Shown here: positions 45,633-57,229 of the stretch, piece after piece
Layout of the letters: each line of letters opens with the position of its first letter
Position numbering within the stretch: the stretch's first letter is position 1
Assembly: GCF_022605725.1 (NCBI RefSeq)
Contig: NC_065549.1
Coordinates: forward strand, 16,840,114-16,904,113
DNA: 64,000 bases
Source of the DNA: Anthonomus grandis grandis
Lineage: Eukaryota; Arthropoda; Insecta; Coleoptera; Curculionidae
Direction of reading: 5' to 3'
Notes under the pieces: generated by a model
The model's input: the letters and a program-made list of their open reading frames with translations, nothing else
The model's database searches: none
What the model was told of the DNA's origin: nothing
Program-made: the position numbers and the translations under genes

Positions 45633-47573
45633 TTATGTAAACATTTGTGTACATTGGTAGTCAAGATATAAAAGATAAATTAAAACAAAAAAATACTTTG
45701 TATGATATATTGCAAAACAGTTGCTTTTTTTTTGTAAGGCACAAACGTTACATTTTTGGCATAAAATTCTTGACCGTCTTTTACAGCCTGGTACTTTACA
45801 TTTAGATGCAAAGTCTTTTTCATCAATGGATGGCAAATGGTCGAGTCTGTCCAAACGAACTTCGGCTACTGGTCTAATTTCTGGTCGTACTTTTAACGGT
45901 TTGTGCGTTGAAGGACCCGGACTATCAGCTGCTGGTCGCCCCCTTTTCCTAGTAGATGTTTTTCCTGCCAAGATTAAAACCTCAGCAACATAGGCTCTAA
46001 AGTGAAGCAAATCTAGGACATCATTCTTAGCCACACCGAAGTTAGCAGCTTTTTCTTTATATTCCAACCAGCCGTTTACGCATGCCATATCTATGAGCAA
46101 ACATTCTCAGAGTCCACTTTTTAGACCTAATAAATGTCCGATACAAGGTAATAAGGAAATCCATCTTGTTAACACCCCCCATGTTAGAGTTGTATTTATT
46201 AATTACTTGTGGTCTTGAAACGTAAATATAGTCCTTCTCTTTTTTATCCCATCGCCGGTACTGGTCTTTATCACCAACTCCCATATAATTTGATGCCATT
46301 ACAACTGGCCGGTTGTCGTACCATTTTGTCATTATGATTTCCCCATCTCCGCTAATAATTTCTTCGGCCTTTTATTTTCATATCCTTATCGGACGAAAAT
46401 GGCGGATTTTTAAATCTTTCAGCTCTTGCTGTGCACGTTGTATATATTTGCCTATTTCTAAGGTACTGAAGTAAGTTATAATTTGAAAAATAGTTGTAAA
46501 AATATAACTGTACCCTAGGGTGTGAGATTCGTTCAGATAATTTTAGTCCCACTGCAGTACCCGAACCAAATACATTAAGTTGCTGTGGGTCAAGTTCAGT
46601 AGTAGATCCTTGATATATTATAAAATCATACAAGATGCCACTGCTGCCACATAGCGCAAAAATCTTAATTCCCCATGGTTTGGGTTTGTTTTTGACGTTC
46701 AAACTGCCTTTGAACGGAACCATTTGCTCGTTTACACACAATTTTGATTTCAATGGAAGGGAAAGGCATATAATGGACGCACCTTCCAAAATCTGTCACT
46801 GTTGTCCGGTTTTTCCGGTGAATATTCACGAAGTGAATATGTTGTCGCAATTTATAAAACCTGTTAACAGTCATATTATTGGAAATCAGTGCAATTTGTA
46901 ATTTATAGGTCCCAGTATAACTTAATTCTTGGGTAATGTAGATTACCCATGATAATATGTATTCCTACAAACGTTTTTAGTTCTTCAACCGTCGTAGGAA
47001 CAAAGCGGGTTTGTTGCTGAACAGCGTAAAGATTTGTATATTCTATCATGTGTTGGAAAATATCTGCAAAATTATTACAGAAGAAAAAACCGTGGGCTTT
47101 CTAGCTGAACTACTGGTTCTTCTTCTCTAACGTGCCACTCTATCGGTGAAGTGGTACACTGCACATTTTTTCGCCAGAATATATCCTTTTTCTTTAAAAG
47201 ACCATTGTTTTCCAAAAACTTCTATATTGGATTTCTTCGACTTTTGCGGAGTTTTTGCCATTATGTTGGGAACAGGTTTACGTTCTGCTTGTTCCAGCTG
47301 CGCAGTCTCTTCACGTTGTTAAGTTACAGGTGTCCTGGGAACAGGTTCAGCCTCATCCTCCTCATCACTCATTGCTTGTTATTCTACAAGATAAAAAGTA
47401 TATATGCTACGCACATTATATAATATACTAGTCCCAAGTAATATACCTTCAGGACTAAAATCAAAGCCATCATCTTCATTGAATTCGCCGTCACTAAGTA
47501 CTTCAATGTCTGATAATCCGGCTTCTATTAAATCTAATAGTTCTTTATCTGTTAGCAGGCGATTTTGGCTCAT
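45633..47573 (-). pseudogene. piggyBac transposase, catalytically dead and frameshifted
   Basis: The N-terminus is MSQNRLLTDKELLDLIEAGL with an acidic stretch (DGEFNEDDGFDF). A probable intron runs from about 47443 (GTATAT) to about 47382 (TTGTAG). Then come MSDEEDEAEPVPRTPVT and IEVFGKQWSFKEKGYILAKK. The DDE core is at 46780-46350: SKLCVNEQMVPFKG (normally DEQ, first Asp now Asn) and QLYFYNYFSNYNLL (normally DNYF, second Asp now Tyr). KWYDNRPVVMASNY at 46325 keeps the third Asp. NMGGVNKMDFLITLYR precedes the C-terminal Cys-rich zinc domain CKVPGCKRRSRILCQKCNVC (45790). Several frameshifts (about 46070, 46350, 46850-47100) confirm decay. Confidence 0.9.
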
Positions 47574-47672
47574 TATAAACGAGGATTCTATAATATTTAA
47601 CTATTTACTAATATAAAAAAGAAAAAAGTACGATTAAATTTACCTTGTAATTTTTCTTCTCTGATTCACAGT

Positions 47673-48038
47673 GTACACAAATGTGTACGTGTCTTCAAAG
47701 ATAAAAAAATGTACTTCCGCGAAAGAAACTGAATGGATCACTATTAGCACTCACAATACCACCTTTTATTAATTTGTTTTTATTTTTTTTTTACTATTTT
47801 CACCACAAACAAAACACCACAATATCCTACCAGATAACCTTGCACGCGTTACTCAAATATTGCTCGCCAGCTGTTAAAATTACAGTAACAAACTTTTATT
47901 GAAAGCCCCTAGAGGGCGGCATCTATACTACATGTAAGATCCTAATGTACACAAATATTGACACTATAAGCAAAACAATAAATTCCTTTCTGAATTTATA
48001 TAAGGATGATGATAAATTCATGTACACAAATGTGTACA
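47673..48038. repeat. Inverted GTACACAAATGTGTAC motifs in piggyBac end
   Basis: Hairpin-type palindromes GTACAC-AAAT-GTGTAC occur at 47673-47688 and 48021-48038. Half copies occur at 47945 and, at the other end, 45641-45654. Subterminal inverted repeats are a known feature of piggyBac ends. Confidence 0.7.
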
Positions 48039-48057
48039 CAGTGAGCGAAAGGGTTAA

Positions 48058-49640
48058 ATTGGTTTCGAAAAAGCAAATATTTTCTTATTTGGCTAATTTC
48101 TTTTAATTTTATATTTCACCTATTAAATGTACATTTATTTTTCAGTTTTTTCTGTTAATTTACAATATTTTAATTAAGAAATGCAATATTGATGAAAAAG
48201 GCAAGAAACTATTAGAATGTACACACAAAAAAACCGTTTAAATATTTTTATATTTAAATAGTTTAATATTACTTTAGCTTATACAATTCAATTTAATTCA
48301 CTCACAGCCATTGACAAATCAGAAATATTAAAAATGAATTTAAATGATACTCTTTTATAATTTGAATACAAAAATTTTAATAATTATTTACTTATATCAA
48401 AGAGTTATAAATGCAGATTATCATGCTATTAGGGTGATAATTTAAAATTTTAAAAGAACATTTCTAATCTATTTTTTAAATCTATAGTTTTTTGTCTAAT
48501 CAGGTAAATCCGTTGACATCCACAAAACTAAAAGGTCGTTGAGCTATATAATGTCGCTTAATTCTGTAGCGATTAAAATATCTAGTATCGTGGGCGTAAT
48601 GTAATCATAAACAATAAATGGCTATTTTAGTTACGGTGGTTATCCAGATTTGACTATGACTATAATGACAGAATACGAATGATATTTTTGCTTCTTTTTC
48701 AAATTTAAATAAGAGTAAAGATTAAGAAAATCCTGTTATGCGACTTCTATACAGTGCGAACGGAAAGGTTAGAATAAATTCATTTAAAATTCAGGGGTAT
48801 GTTCAAAAAAAAAAACGCTCGGACATGTCGATTTTTATTTTTAACTGCGGGTTTTCTTACTATAATTTTATGTATACAGGGTGGCCCAAAAATAAGTTAC
48901 GGTCATCAACGTAATTTTTTTAAATGTAAACACCTATTTTTTATTTTAGATTTAGGTTCTACATCAAATTCTAAGTACATTTTATGTACCATGTTCTATA
49001 CCTAAACTCGACCGTTGACGATTGAACACAATAAAAGGCTATTTTTGGAAGAGTTATTTATATCATATGTTTCAAATAAATATATATAATATAAATAAAT
49101 ATATAAATAAATATATTTTATAATAAATAAATATATTTATATCATATGTTTCAAATATAAATATATCATATGTTTAGTTTGGAATCTTTGAAGTGACTTT
49201 AATCACTAAAAAAGTTTTATTACTAATGAAACCCTTTGTTTTTTTTTCTGGGAAAAGATTTTTTTTTATTAGATTATAATACTAGAAAATATAATAATAA
49301 AATGTTGGCAAACAAAGTCTAATAAATTAATTAATAAAATACTTTTTTTAGTTTGTTCTTGTCATTTTATGTTTTCTGGTTTTTTTTATATTATTTGTTT
49401 AATAATAATGCTTAAAAATTTGTTAATTGAGAAAGAAGGTGTTTTTTACAATGTAATTTTGAATTAAGACAATAAAAATAATAAGAATAATATAATGAAA
49501 AATAACACATACATATTTTTTATATTGTTTTATTTAAATTTGCCTATCCATAAATATCAAGATTGAGAGTACTTAGTAGTGTCAGCATTCTTTCATTTTC
49601 AGTCTTTCAGTTCCCTAATCTACTCAGCAATTAAACACTT
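48058..49640. other. No gene; one solo terminal repeat
   Basis: A TACAGGGTGGCCCAAAAATA sequence at 48875 looks like a lone Tc1/mariner end. The rest is AT-rich, with a short tandem run of ATAAATATAT units around 49080-49170. Confidence 0.45.
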
Positions 49641-49647
49641 TTTGACA

Positions 49648-49676
49648 ACTGAATTGCCTATATTAGGCAATTCAGT
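49648..49676. repeat. Perfect 13-bp hairpin
   Basis: ACTGAATTGCCTA and TAGGCAATTCAGT separated by TAT. It lies 460 bp upstream of the DDE ORF at 50136. Confidence 0.8.
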
Positions 49677-50135
49677 GTTGTTTACAGGGGGCTTGACTGT
49701 GATGTGACTTGTCAAATTGAATAAACTTTTATTAATAAATAACAGAACATTGTCAAATTAATTCAATGCGATCCTACAGTAGTAAATACCAATAACACTA
49801 TTTATAAAAAAAAATTTAATAAATTCAATTAAAAATCTTTAATAAAATCCTTCAACTAAATTTAGTAAAAAAAGATAATTAATCTTACCGGATTCGCAGC
49901 TTCCAGTATTCATTTTAACTCTGTTAATAATATACCGCTATTTTAAGGTTGTATTGTCATATTGTTTTTGTTTATGTTTTATTTATTTTCCGATTTCCCA
50001 CTGGCATAAAAAAGTGAGGTTATTTTTCTTGCTCTTCTTCTTTGAAATTGGACTCCACTTAACCCGTGTTTGATGTTCGCACAGACGGTTTCAAATCGAT
50101 CAGAAGTTGTAATATTTTACGCATGAGCATCAAGA

Positions 50136-50981
50136 ATGGTTTGGAAACAGTTTCAAACCTGTTGTTTTGAAACTTGCAGTGAGAACAAACCTACCGTGAG
50201 CAAGTGCTGGCAGGATAAAAATGTTGAAAGCTCCCGTCAGGCTTTTTTAGAAGGTTTATCGACTGGCTTGAAGTCTCCTTCTGGTAATGGCTACAGATTA
50301 ATAATTACACATATTGGGAGCTATAAAGGATTTTTAAATGGCGGTCTGTTTGAATTCGAATCGAAGTCAACTAAGGATTACCACGAAGAAATGAACGCTG
50401 ATGTATTTGAAGATTATTTTTCTGAAATGATCAAGTCAATTCCCGAAAATTCAATTATTGTTATGGACAATGCCAGCTATCATTCAAGATTAATAGAAAA
50501 ATTACCATCATCCTACTGGCGAAAAGGGGAAATAAAAAACTGGCTTACCGAAAAAGAAATACCTTTTGGAGATGACGCGGTAAAAGTTGAGCTTCTGACA
50601 ATAGTTACAGAAAATAAATCAAAATATAAAAGACATGTTATTGACGAAATGGCAAAACAACACAATATAACTGTACTTCGTTTGCCACCTTACCATTGTG
50701 AATTAAATCCTATAGAGTTAATTTGGGCTCAAGTAAAAGGATTTGTGGCTAGAAATAATAAAACCTTTAAATTGAAAGATGTGAGAGAACTTCTGAAAGC
50801 AGCAGTGGATAACGTTACCCAAGAAAACTGGAGCAATGCTGTGAATCATGCTATAAAAGAAGAAGAAAAGACGTGGACCCTCGATAATCTTCTAGAAGAA
50901 ACTGTCGAACCCTTAATTATAACAGTGAGAATGTCTGACTCGGATGAAAGCGATGGGAGTAATGAAATGTGTGATTTATAA
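50136..50981 (+). CDS. DDE_3 (IS630/Tc1-like) domain protein, 281 aa, N-terminally truncated
   Basis: An open frame of 281 codons without disruption. ENKPTVSKCWQDKNVESSRQ near residue 20 corresponds to the region just after the first catalytic Asp of IS630-like transposases; the usual LDETW box is reduced to FETC, so that Asp is missing. Then: GNGYRLIITHIGSYKGFLNG, DYHEEMNADVFEDYF, IVMDNASYHS (second Asp, residue about 110), LRLPPYHCELNPIELIWAQV (third residue Glu, about 200), TFKLKDVRELLKAAV and a C-terminal acidic Ser/Asp tail. Related proteins occur widely in insects as DDE_3 'transposase-like' genes. No flanking terminal repeats were found, so it is a truncated copy, a processed fragment or a co-opted gene. 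Confidence 0.75.
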   Translation: MVWKQFQTCCFETCSENKPTVSKCWQDKNVESSRQAFLEGLSTGLKSPSGNGYRLIITHIGSYKGFLNGGLFEFESKSTKDYHEEMNADVFEDYFSEMIKSIPENSIIVMDNASYHSRLIEKLPSSYWRKGEIKNWLTEKEIPFGDDAVKVELLTIVTENKSKYKRHVIDEMAKQHNITVLRLPPYHCELNPIELIWAQVKGFVARNNKTFKLKDVRELLKAAVDNVTQENWSNAVNHAIKEEEKTWTLDNLLEETVEPLIITVRMSDSDESDGSNEMCDL

Positions 50982-51590
50982 ATTGATTTTTTTTGTATAT
51001 TTCGTAAATATTTTTATTGTAATATATGTAAATATGGTTAATAGATTAAAAGATCTTATATTTATGTACCTTTCTTATAAATGACAAGATATGTTTGGAG
51101 AGTTGCATTTTTTATTGGTTGGTATTAAAAAAATTAAATTTTACAACAATTTTTTAAACATTTAAAAAACAATCAAATTGCGGTATTAATGAAATTTTTA
51201 TATTTCATTTTATTTGCCATAGTTTTATAATGAGGCTTTTCCGCTTTTAAGAAATGTTTCTTGTTAATTTAATAAATATAGGTTATACCTACCAACCATA
51301 CTTTTTCTAAAAATCTTTATCTAATAGATAATAGATAAAATCCAACATTATTTATAAATTTTTCATAACAGATAATTATTTAACTTAAAAATTAAAATCA
51401 ATATCCATAGTCGGGCCGACACTGGTAACCCGTTTGTTATAAAAATGAACTCGAAACCATTGTTCCGAATTTTACGACCTATTGTATTTGAGACCATAAA
51501 GGACTTGTCCACTTAAAATTGGTAAAAACAGCCTGGCTTATCATTTTGTTACATGTAGGAAAATGGAAGACTCACCCTATATTTATGCTA
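50982..51590. other. No recognised gene
   Basis: AT-rich 3' flank. Confidence 0.5.
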
Positions 51591-51596
51591 CTTTTG

Positions 51597-52344
51597 CATA
51601 AATAACGAGGCACTGTGCTCTCACCAAAAAGGAAATAGAGTATAAGTGCTATAAATTGTTGCAAGAGGCCTATGGGGAAAATTCTTTCTCTCGTGCGCGT
51701 GTTTTTGAGTGGTGTAAGGGCTTTAGTGAGGGCCGAGAGAGCACTGAAGATGACCAGCGCTCAGGTCGCCCTGTCACTGTTTCAACTCAGGAAACAGTGA
51801 CCAAAATCAACCAAATTGTGCGTGCAGATCGTCGAATGAGCACCCGGATGATTGCCGAGGCTGTAAACGCCGAACGGTAGATTAGGTTAGAAAAATTTAG
51901 ACGGGGAATCACGAAAAAACGGCCTGAGTTGTGGAAAAACAACTCGTGGATTTTGCACCAGGACAACGCATCTGCCCATAACGCGCTATCTGTGAAGCAG
52001 TATTTGGCCGGTAAGCGCACTTCAGTGCTCGAACACGCGCCGTATTCGCCAGATTTGGCCCCGTGCGACTATTTTTTGTTTCCGATGATAAAATCTGCTT
52101 TGAAAGGGACCCGATTTGAGTCGATGAAAGCGGTAAAGCAAAAAACGGCAAAGCTTCTAAAGACCCTCACCAAAGAAGACTTCCAGCACTGCTTCGATCA
52201 ATGGAAAAAACGTATGGAAAGATGTGTGGCGAGGGGAGGGGAGTATATTGAAGAGGAGCATTCGAATGTATAATAATTTTTAAAATATAACCCTTTTGCG
52301 TATTTCGTCTCGTTATTTAATAGCCAAACCTCGTATAACATGCA
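51597..52344 (+). pseudogene. Mariner (DD34D) transposase with internal deletion
   Basis: The N-terminal half reads LQEAYGENSFSRARVFEWCK, DDQRSGRPVTVSTQETV and DRRMSTRMIAEAVNAER, ending in a stop. The frame resumes ITKKRPELWKNNSWILHQDN with HQDNASAH (second Asp) and YSPDLAPCDYFLFPMIKSAL (third Asp). There are 34 residues between them, the mariner DD34D spacing, although a stretch of roughly 100 residues with the first Asp is deleted. The right terminal repeat ends TAGCCAAACCTCGTA at 52337; only its inner part (AAATAACGAG) is recognisable at the left, 51599. The C-terminus is intact to 52273. Confidence 0.85.
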
Positions 52345-52642
52345 GTTGCTTTTTTGCATCTTTAATAATATCTGTTCTAATATATTAGAAAAGAGGATTT
52401 ATTTCTAAGTTCTTTCACCTGCAAATAGAATCTCAATAGTAAATTAAAGTTTAATTTGTTGACTGTAATTGATTGTATGACTTTGCATTTGGAGATTTTG
52501 AGATCCATGTTATTGGCGTGGTACCAAAGTGCAAGATTATTGAGGTCGTTCTGAAGTGCAAGCTCATTTATTTTTTTTCTTATGGGCGCCATAAGAAAAA
52601 AGCATTACATATTATTATATAAATATTGGCCTATTATATATT

Positions 52643-54507
52643 AAGTTTGATGTTTTATAATTTTTTAATTTTTTATCAGATTCTCACGATTTTGCCATCA
52701 GTTTTAGATACATTTGTTGTGATTTTTTAAAATCGTTTTGAAAAGTATAATTTTTCGATTAGGCTATATTATACAGGAGTAAAACAAACTGTTGTTTTTT
52801 CTCGTAATTTCAAAAGACCCTATAGGAAAATTAAGGTGGATAATTCTGTTTACATACTATTCCTTGTATCTTTGATGTATTCTAAATATTTCGATTTTTG
52901 ATTCATTCCATTATCTTATTTCTGCTGCGAGCTGCAAATTTTTTATTAAAACGCTAATTTGAAGCTTATTTTTAGATAATTAATGTCAAGTTTTCGGTTA
53001 AAAATTATCGACGTTGGCTAAGGACGCAATTAATGTGACATAAAGTTTGACAGTGTCACTATTATAATTTGTTATGTGTCAATATGGTATTAACTTCAGC
53101 AGACGTGGGTAGAATTGTTGCGTTAATAGAGGATGGCCGAGAGATTTCCGCGGTCTACAGTTCGAGATGCCTGGAATAGGTATTTACAGACGGGAATTTT
53201 TACTAGACGGCAAGGCTCTGGCAGAAGGAGAATGACCACTGCAGCTGATGATCACTTTGTCACCATTAGTTCTTTAAGAGATCGAAGATCTACTGCTGTG
53301 TGTCTAAAAAATGACTTGCGAATACTTCATGGAGTAAGTGAAAGAACGATAGGTAGAAGATTAGCAGAAGCTGGACTTTATTCACGAAGGCCAGCAAGAT
53401 GTCCACAATTAGTTCCTCGGCATCGACAACACCGACTGAGCTTTGCAAGATCGCATTTTGAGTGGACTCTAGAACAGTGGGCAAACGTACTATTCAGAGA
53501 TGAATCCAGGGTTTGTTTAAGGCCGCCGGATAGTCGTAAGCAGGTATACAGACGTAGAAATGAAAGATATGCTGACTGCACCATTTCAGAACAAATCTCA
53601 TATCGTGGCGGTTCAGTCATGATTTGGGCGGGTATTTCTACCGAAGCACGCACCAATCTTGTCTTTATTGAAAATGGAGCTCTAACCGCCCACCGTTACA
53701 TTGAGGAAATCCTTCAAGAAGTTGTTGTCCCATTTGCTCCATTCATTGGGAACCAATTTACATTACTGCATGATAATACTAGACCTCACGTTGCACATGT
53801 AGTGAGCGAATATCTGGATGAAGTTGGACTCCCAAGATTGAAATGGCCCGCATGTAGCCCGGATTTCAACCCAATAGAACATCTTTGGGATCAACTTAAA
53901 AGAGCCGTTCGTCGTCGTCCTGTACAACCACAAACCTTGCAAGACTTACGACTAGCACTGATCGAAGAATATGAGGCTATTCCTCAAGAAAAAATAAGGA
54001 ACCTTATTCATTCGATGCCGCGAAGACTGCAAGCTGTTATTGCTGCGAGAGGAGAAAATACACGCTATTAAAATTATTTTTTTTAATTAACTTTATGATA
54101 TACCTAGTGTTTGTTTCTCCTAATAAAAATACGCTTCAAATCAGCGTTTTTATAAAAAATTTGCAGCTCGCAGCAGGAATGAGATAACGGAATGAATCAA
54201 AAATCGAAATGTTTAGAATACATCAAATATTACAAGGAACAGTATGTGAATAGAATTATCCACCTTAATTTTCCTACAGGGTCTTTTAAAATTACGAGAA
54301 AAAACAACAGTTTGTTTTACTCCTGTTACTAATATACCCTAATCGAAAAATGCTACTTTACAAAATGATTTTAAAAAATCACAACAAATGTATCTAAAAA
54401 CTGATGGCAAAATCGTGAGAATCTGATAAAAAATAAAAAATTTATAAAACATCAAACTTGTGTTTTCAACAATATTTCAGGGTGGCGGAATTTTGTGCCG
54501 GCGAGTG
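52643..54507. mobile_element. Tc1-like element with ~330-bp inverted arms
   Basis: The left arm 52643-52976 and right arm 54120-54470 are close reverse complements (for example GATTCTCACGATTTTGCCAT at 52680 against its complement at 54400). The right end continues through CAGGGTGGCGGAATTTTGTG to GGCGAGTG at 54507 and TA. The matching outermost 30 bp are absent on the left. A transposase lies between the arms. Confidence 0.85.
53084..54071 (+). pseudogene. Tc1-like DD34E transposase, frame break near the N-terminus
   Basis: From ATG 53133 an open frame of 312 codons runs to 54071: PRSTVRDAWNRYLQTG (helix-turn-helix), RRQGSGRRR (AT-hook-like GRRR), FRDESRVCLRP (first Asp, about residue 127), GGSVMIWAGIS, LLHDNTRPHVAH (second Asp, about residue 213), CSPDFNPIEHLWDQLK (Glu) and IHSMPRRLQAVIAARG. 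All three catalytic residues are present. However, MVLTSADVGRIVALIEDGRE begins at 53084 in another frame and is plainly the true N-terminus. About 8-10 codons and the frame are lost at 53130-53150, removing part of the first DNA-binding domain. Probably inactive, but young. Confidence 0.9.
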
Positions 54508-55224
54508 TATATTATAGGTACAAGATGTTAGGACTCAGTTTAACATATTTACACTAAATTTCAATAACTGTTTCATATCCAAGAACAATGAATTAAATCA
54601 ATAGTATTTTGAGCGATTAAATTTTATTACATATTTATTTAGTACCAATGTACCCAGAAACTTCAGAAATTAGATATGTATTAGACTTTAATGATTAGCT
54701 AATTTTTGTTTCTTATAATTTTTACGTTTTAGTTTACTACATATTAAAATATAATCCAAAATTATAATTAGTTTCATTATATCAAATACTACCAAAGACT
54801 TAGCTTGATAATGTTAGCTCGTTAAATTAGTAATGTGCCTTCCACCTAAGCATGCAATAAGAAAAATAAAGTACAGTTAGTATGTCTAAAATAAATCAAA
54901 ATTAGTGTTAATAAGAATAAACCAAACATCTTACCACAAAACTTAACACACTGTGGCGGAAAAGCTAAAAGGCAACGACAAAAAAAACAGTGCTTAAATT
55001 AAACAAACCCAAACGTACAAAATCTAATGTGAAACTGTGTAAAGAGTAATAAAGAAAAAAAGTTTAACTTAATATGAATTTTGAAATAGAAAAAAAAATC
55101 AGTAAAATATCTACAAGTAATATTCAATTTCGTAATTTTTGGTGTTTTAATAAACTTGAAACAAAACTGTTATTTTTATACTGTTAGTTAAAATTAGTTG
55201 CTCCAGCTAATTTCCACTAATACA
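54508..55224. other. No recognised gene
   Basis: AT-rich. Confidence 0.5.
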
Positions 55225-55370
55225 CACACACAGCAAACAAGACGGCGCATAATACATTTCCAAAAACCCAAAAAAATTTGTTAAGAGACCGTTTTCAGGA
55301 TCGAATAATTTCGCAAAATAGTTCTAGCAACTGGCCACCAAGATCGTGTGACTTAACGCTATTTCTGCTT
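55225..55370 (+). pseudogene. Mariner-like transposase fragment
   Basis: KQDGA-stop (second Asp box), then after a frame change RDRFQDRIISQNSSSNWPPR and SCDLT. It corresponds to the stretch between the second and third catalytic residues. Confidence 0.6.
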
Positions 55371-56465
55371 CAAGTTGAATTTTATTAGATCGTAAGAATA
55401 GAGCACATATTTTGTTTTAAATTATTTTAATGATTTTATTGTTTTTATCTGATTGTTGATGACTCTGTCGGTTAATCTAAAATAAAACGCTTATTATATA
55501 CAAATTAAAACAGATTTTTATTCTGCTTTATTTCGGCTACTGCAATTTCCGTCGGTGGCAATTACTGCCAATAAATTAAAAATTGTGACAAATAAGAGAA
55601 TAGTGCAAGAGACCAGAAAAATATAAAGGATTGTAAGAGGTCTTAGTTTTAAAAAATAATTCTGGGTACACCAAAAAAAAGCAAATTGTAAAGATGGCAA
55701 CCGATTTAATAAACTTCAAAACTCTGTATCTGGCGACGAACCATTTTAATACATTATTGAAAAAATGCTAAAAAAAATATTTGATTTCAAATTTGAAACA
55801 ATTATAATAGAACATAAGAGAGAAAAAGCAAAATACAAAAAGAAATGAAAATTTGCGACCCTATATAATAAAAGATACGCGCTTTAGAGCATGCATTGGT
55901 TTTGTTATTTTGACGAGGAGTTTCACAGCAGCACTAGTCGTAACTTTGAATATCCTTCATCCGGGCTGCAGTTGGTGTCAATGAAATTTGCACTTCAGTC
56001 CATAAGGAATGATCTCATTTTCGGTCAATCCGAATGGTTAAAATAAATCAGGTCGCAAATCATCTTATAAATTGAACTTCAATTGAAGTAACAGGAACTA
56101 AATTAAAGCGCCTTTAGATACCTCTTTTCTTACTTTTTGTTTCTTAAATTAAATTTTTCTAATTCATAGAGCACTTACAAATTTTTTACTCTTTTCAATT
56201 TTACTGCTCTCTAAAAGATCTCATTAACACTGGTGTGCTTTATACCCTATTCGGCATCTTGTCTCTCCGACAAAATCGAGTTCTTTTTTAGCATTCCCTG
56301 AAAAGTGCAACTAATACCGCGCCAAAGTCGCAACTTCCCGCCGTATTTGTCCCATTCGGGCGGTAAAACTCCCGGAAATGAATTCAGTAGTGCGCGGCAT
56401 TACTCCGGCTTTAGAATCTTGAAATTTGTCATTTCGTAGCCTTTAGAGAATACGTCACTTCAAGT
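55371..56465. other. No gene; GC-richer segment 56220-56465
   Basis: The last 250 bp are noticeably GC-richer, without an ORF. Confidence 0.4.
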
Positions 56466-56616
56466 TGATACGCTTTTGGTTCTGGTGCATAAATCCTGAG
56501 AACGTTTTTATGACTCTTGGGAAAAATCCAAATCGATTTTATTTTATTTATAGCCGGTTAACGTCATGTCTGTAGCATTACTGATGTACAATACAAGTGG
56601 TTTATTAACGCGATCT
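56466..56616 (+). repeat. Direct repeat, copy A
   Basis: Shares TCTGGTGCATA, ATGACTCT, GCATTACT and TTAACGCGAT with 59559-59690 in the same order and spacing, with a small insertion. Confidence 0.65.
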
Positions 56617-57229
56617 GATGATCTTTTAGAGACGTCCACTTTCGTTTATAATTTGTTTAGATATTTGTATTTTAATTTATTTTAGAGCGTAGTAAAATAA
56701 TAAAACTCAAGTAACAAACAGATTTTTTTAAAAATGTAGTCATAGCCATTTAGGTTATGCATTGTAAGTTAAAACAATGTTTATTGCTTTTTTAAGTTAC
56801 TTAATGGTATTTGGGAATTTTAATTTTAAATTTGTTGGAGTAATAGTAAATAAAGCGACGTTTTTAATATATATTTTAAATATTTTTCGTAATTGTCAAA
56901 AAACACATATATACATGTACAAAATATACACAAAAAGCAGAAATATACCTGTGTAATTTATCATAAATTTAACAAATACTAAATACCTAGGTAGAGACAA
57001 TAAAAACAATAGGTTTTAAAGCAAGAATTACAAAGAAATTTGTCATTTTGTAGTACTTATTAATAAATAAAAATTCGACAGTTTAAATTAAGACTTTTTT
57101 TTTAAGGATCACGAACGGTGGAACTTTGCCAATAGAATCATCTGACCCAAAGCAGTAAAACGGGCTATCAATTCATTTCAGTCCTTTAAATCTTCTTTAG
57201 GACACGAGATATATCCAGTTCTTCAGACA
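56617..57229. other. No recognised gene
   Basis: AT-rich. Confidence 0.45.

Larger units (their letters stand above)
45506..48053. mobile_element. piggyBac transposon flanked by TTAA
   Basis: TTAA target duplications at 45502-45505 and 48054-48057. Termini CCCTTTCGCCCA and its near complement TGAGCGAAAGGG. Length is 2,548 bp, with one leftward transposase. Confidence 0.9.

Noticed and set aside
52377..52592. 71-codon minus ORF (ALQNDLNNLALWYHANNMDL) as a LINE fragment
   Set aside because: The wording resembles the segment after a LINE YADD box, but it is too short and has no neighbouring motifs to support a separate feature.
53241..53260. Hammerhead-like CTGATGA
   Set aside because: Lies in transposase coding sequence and lacks a downstream GAAA with pairing helices.
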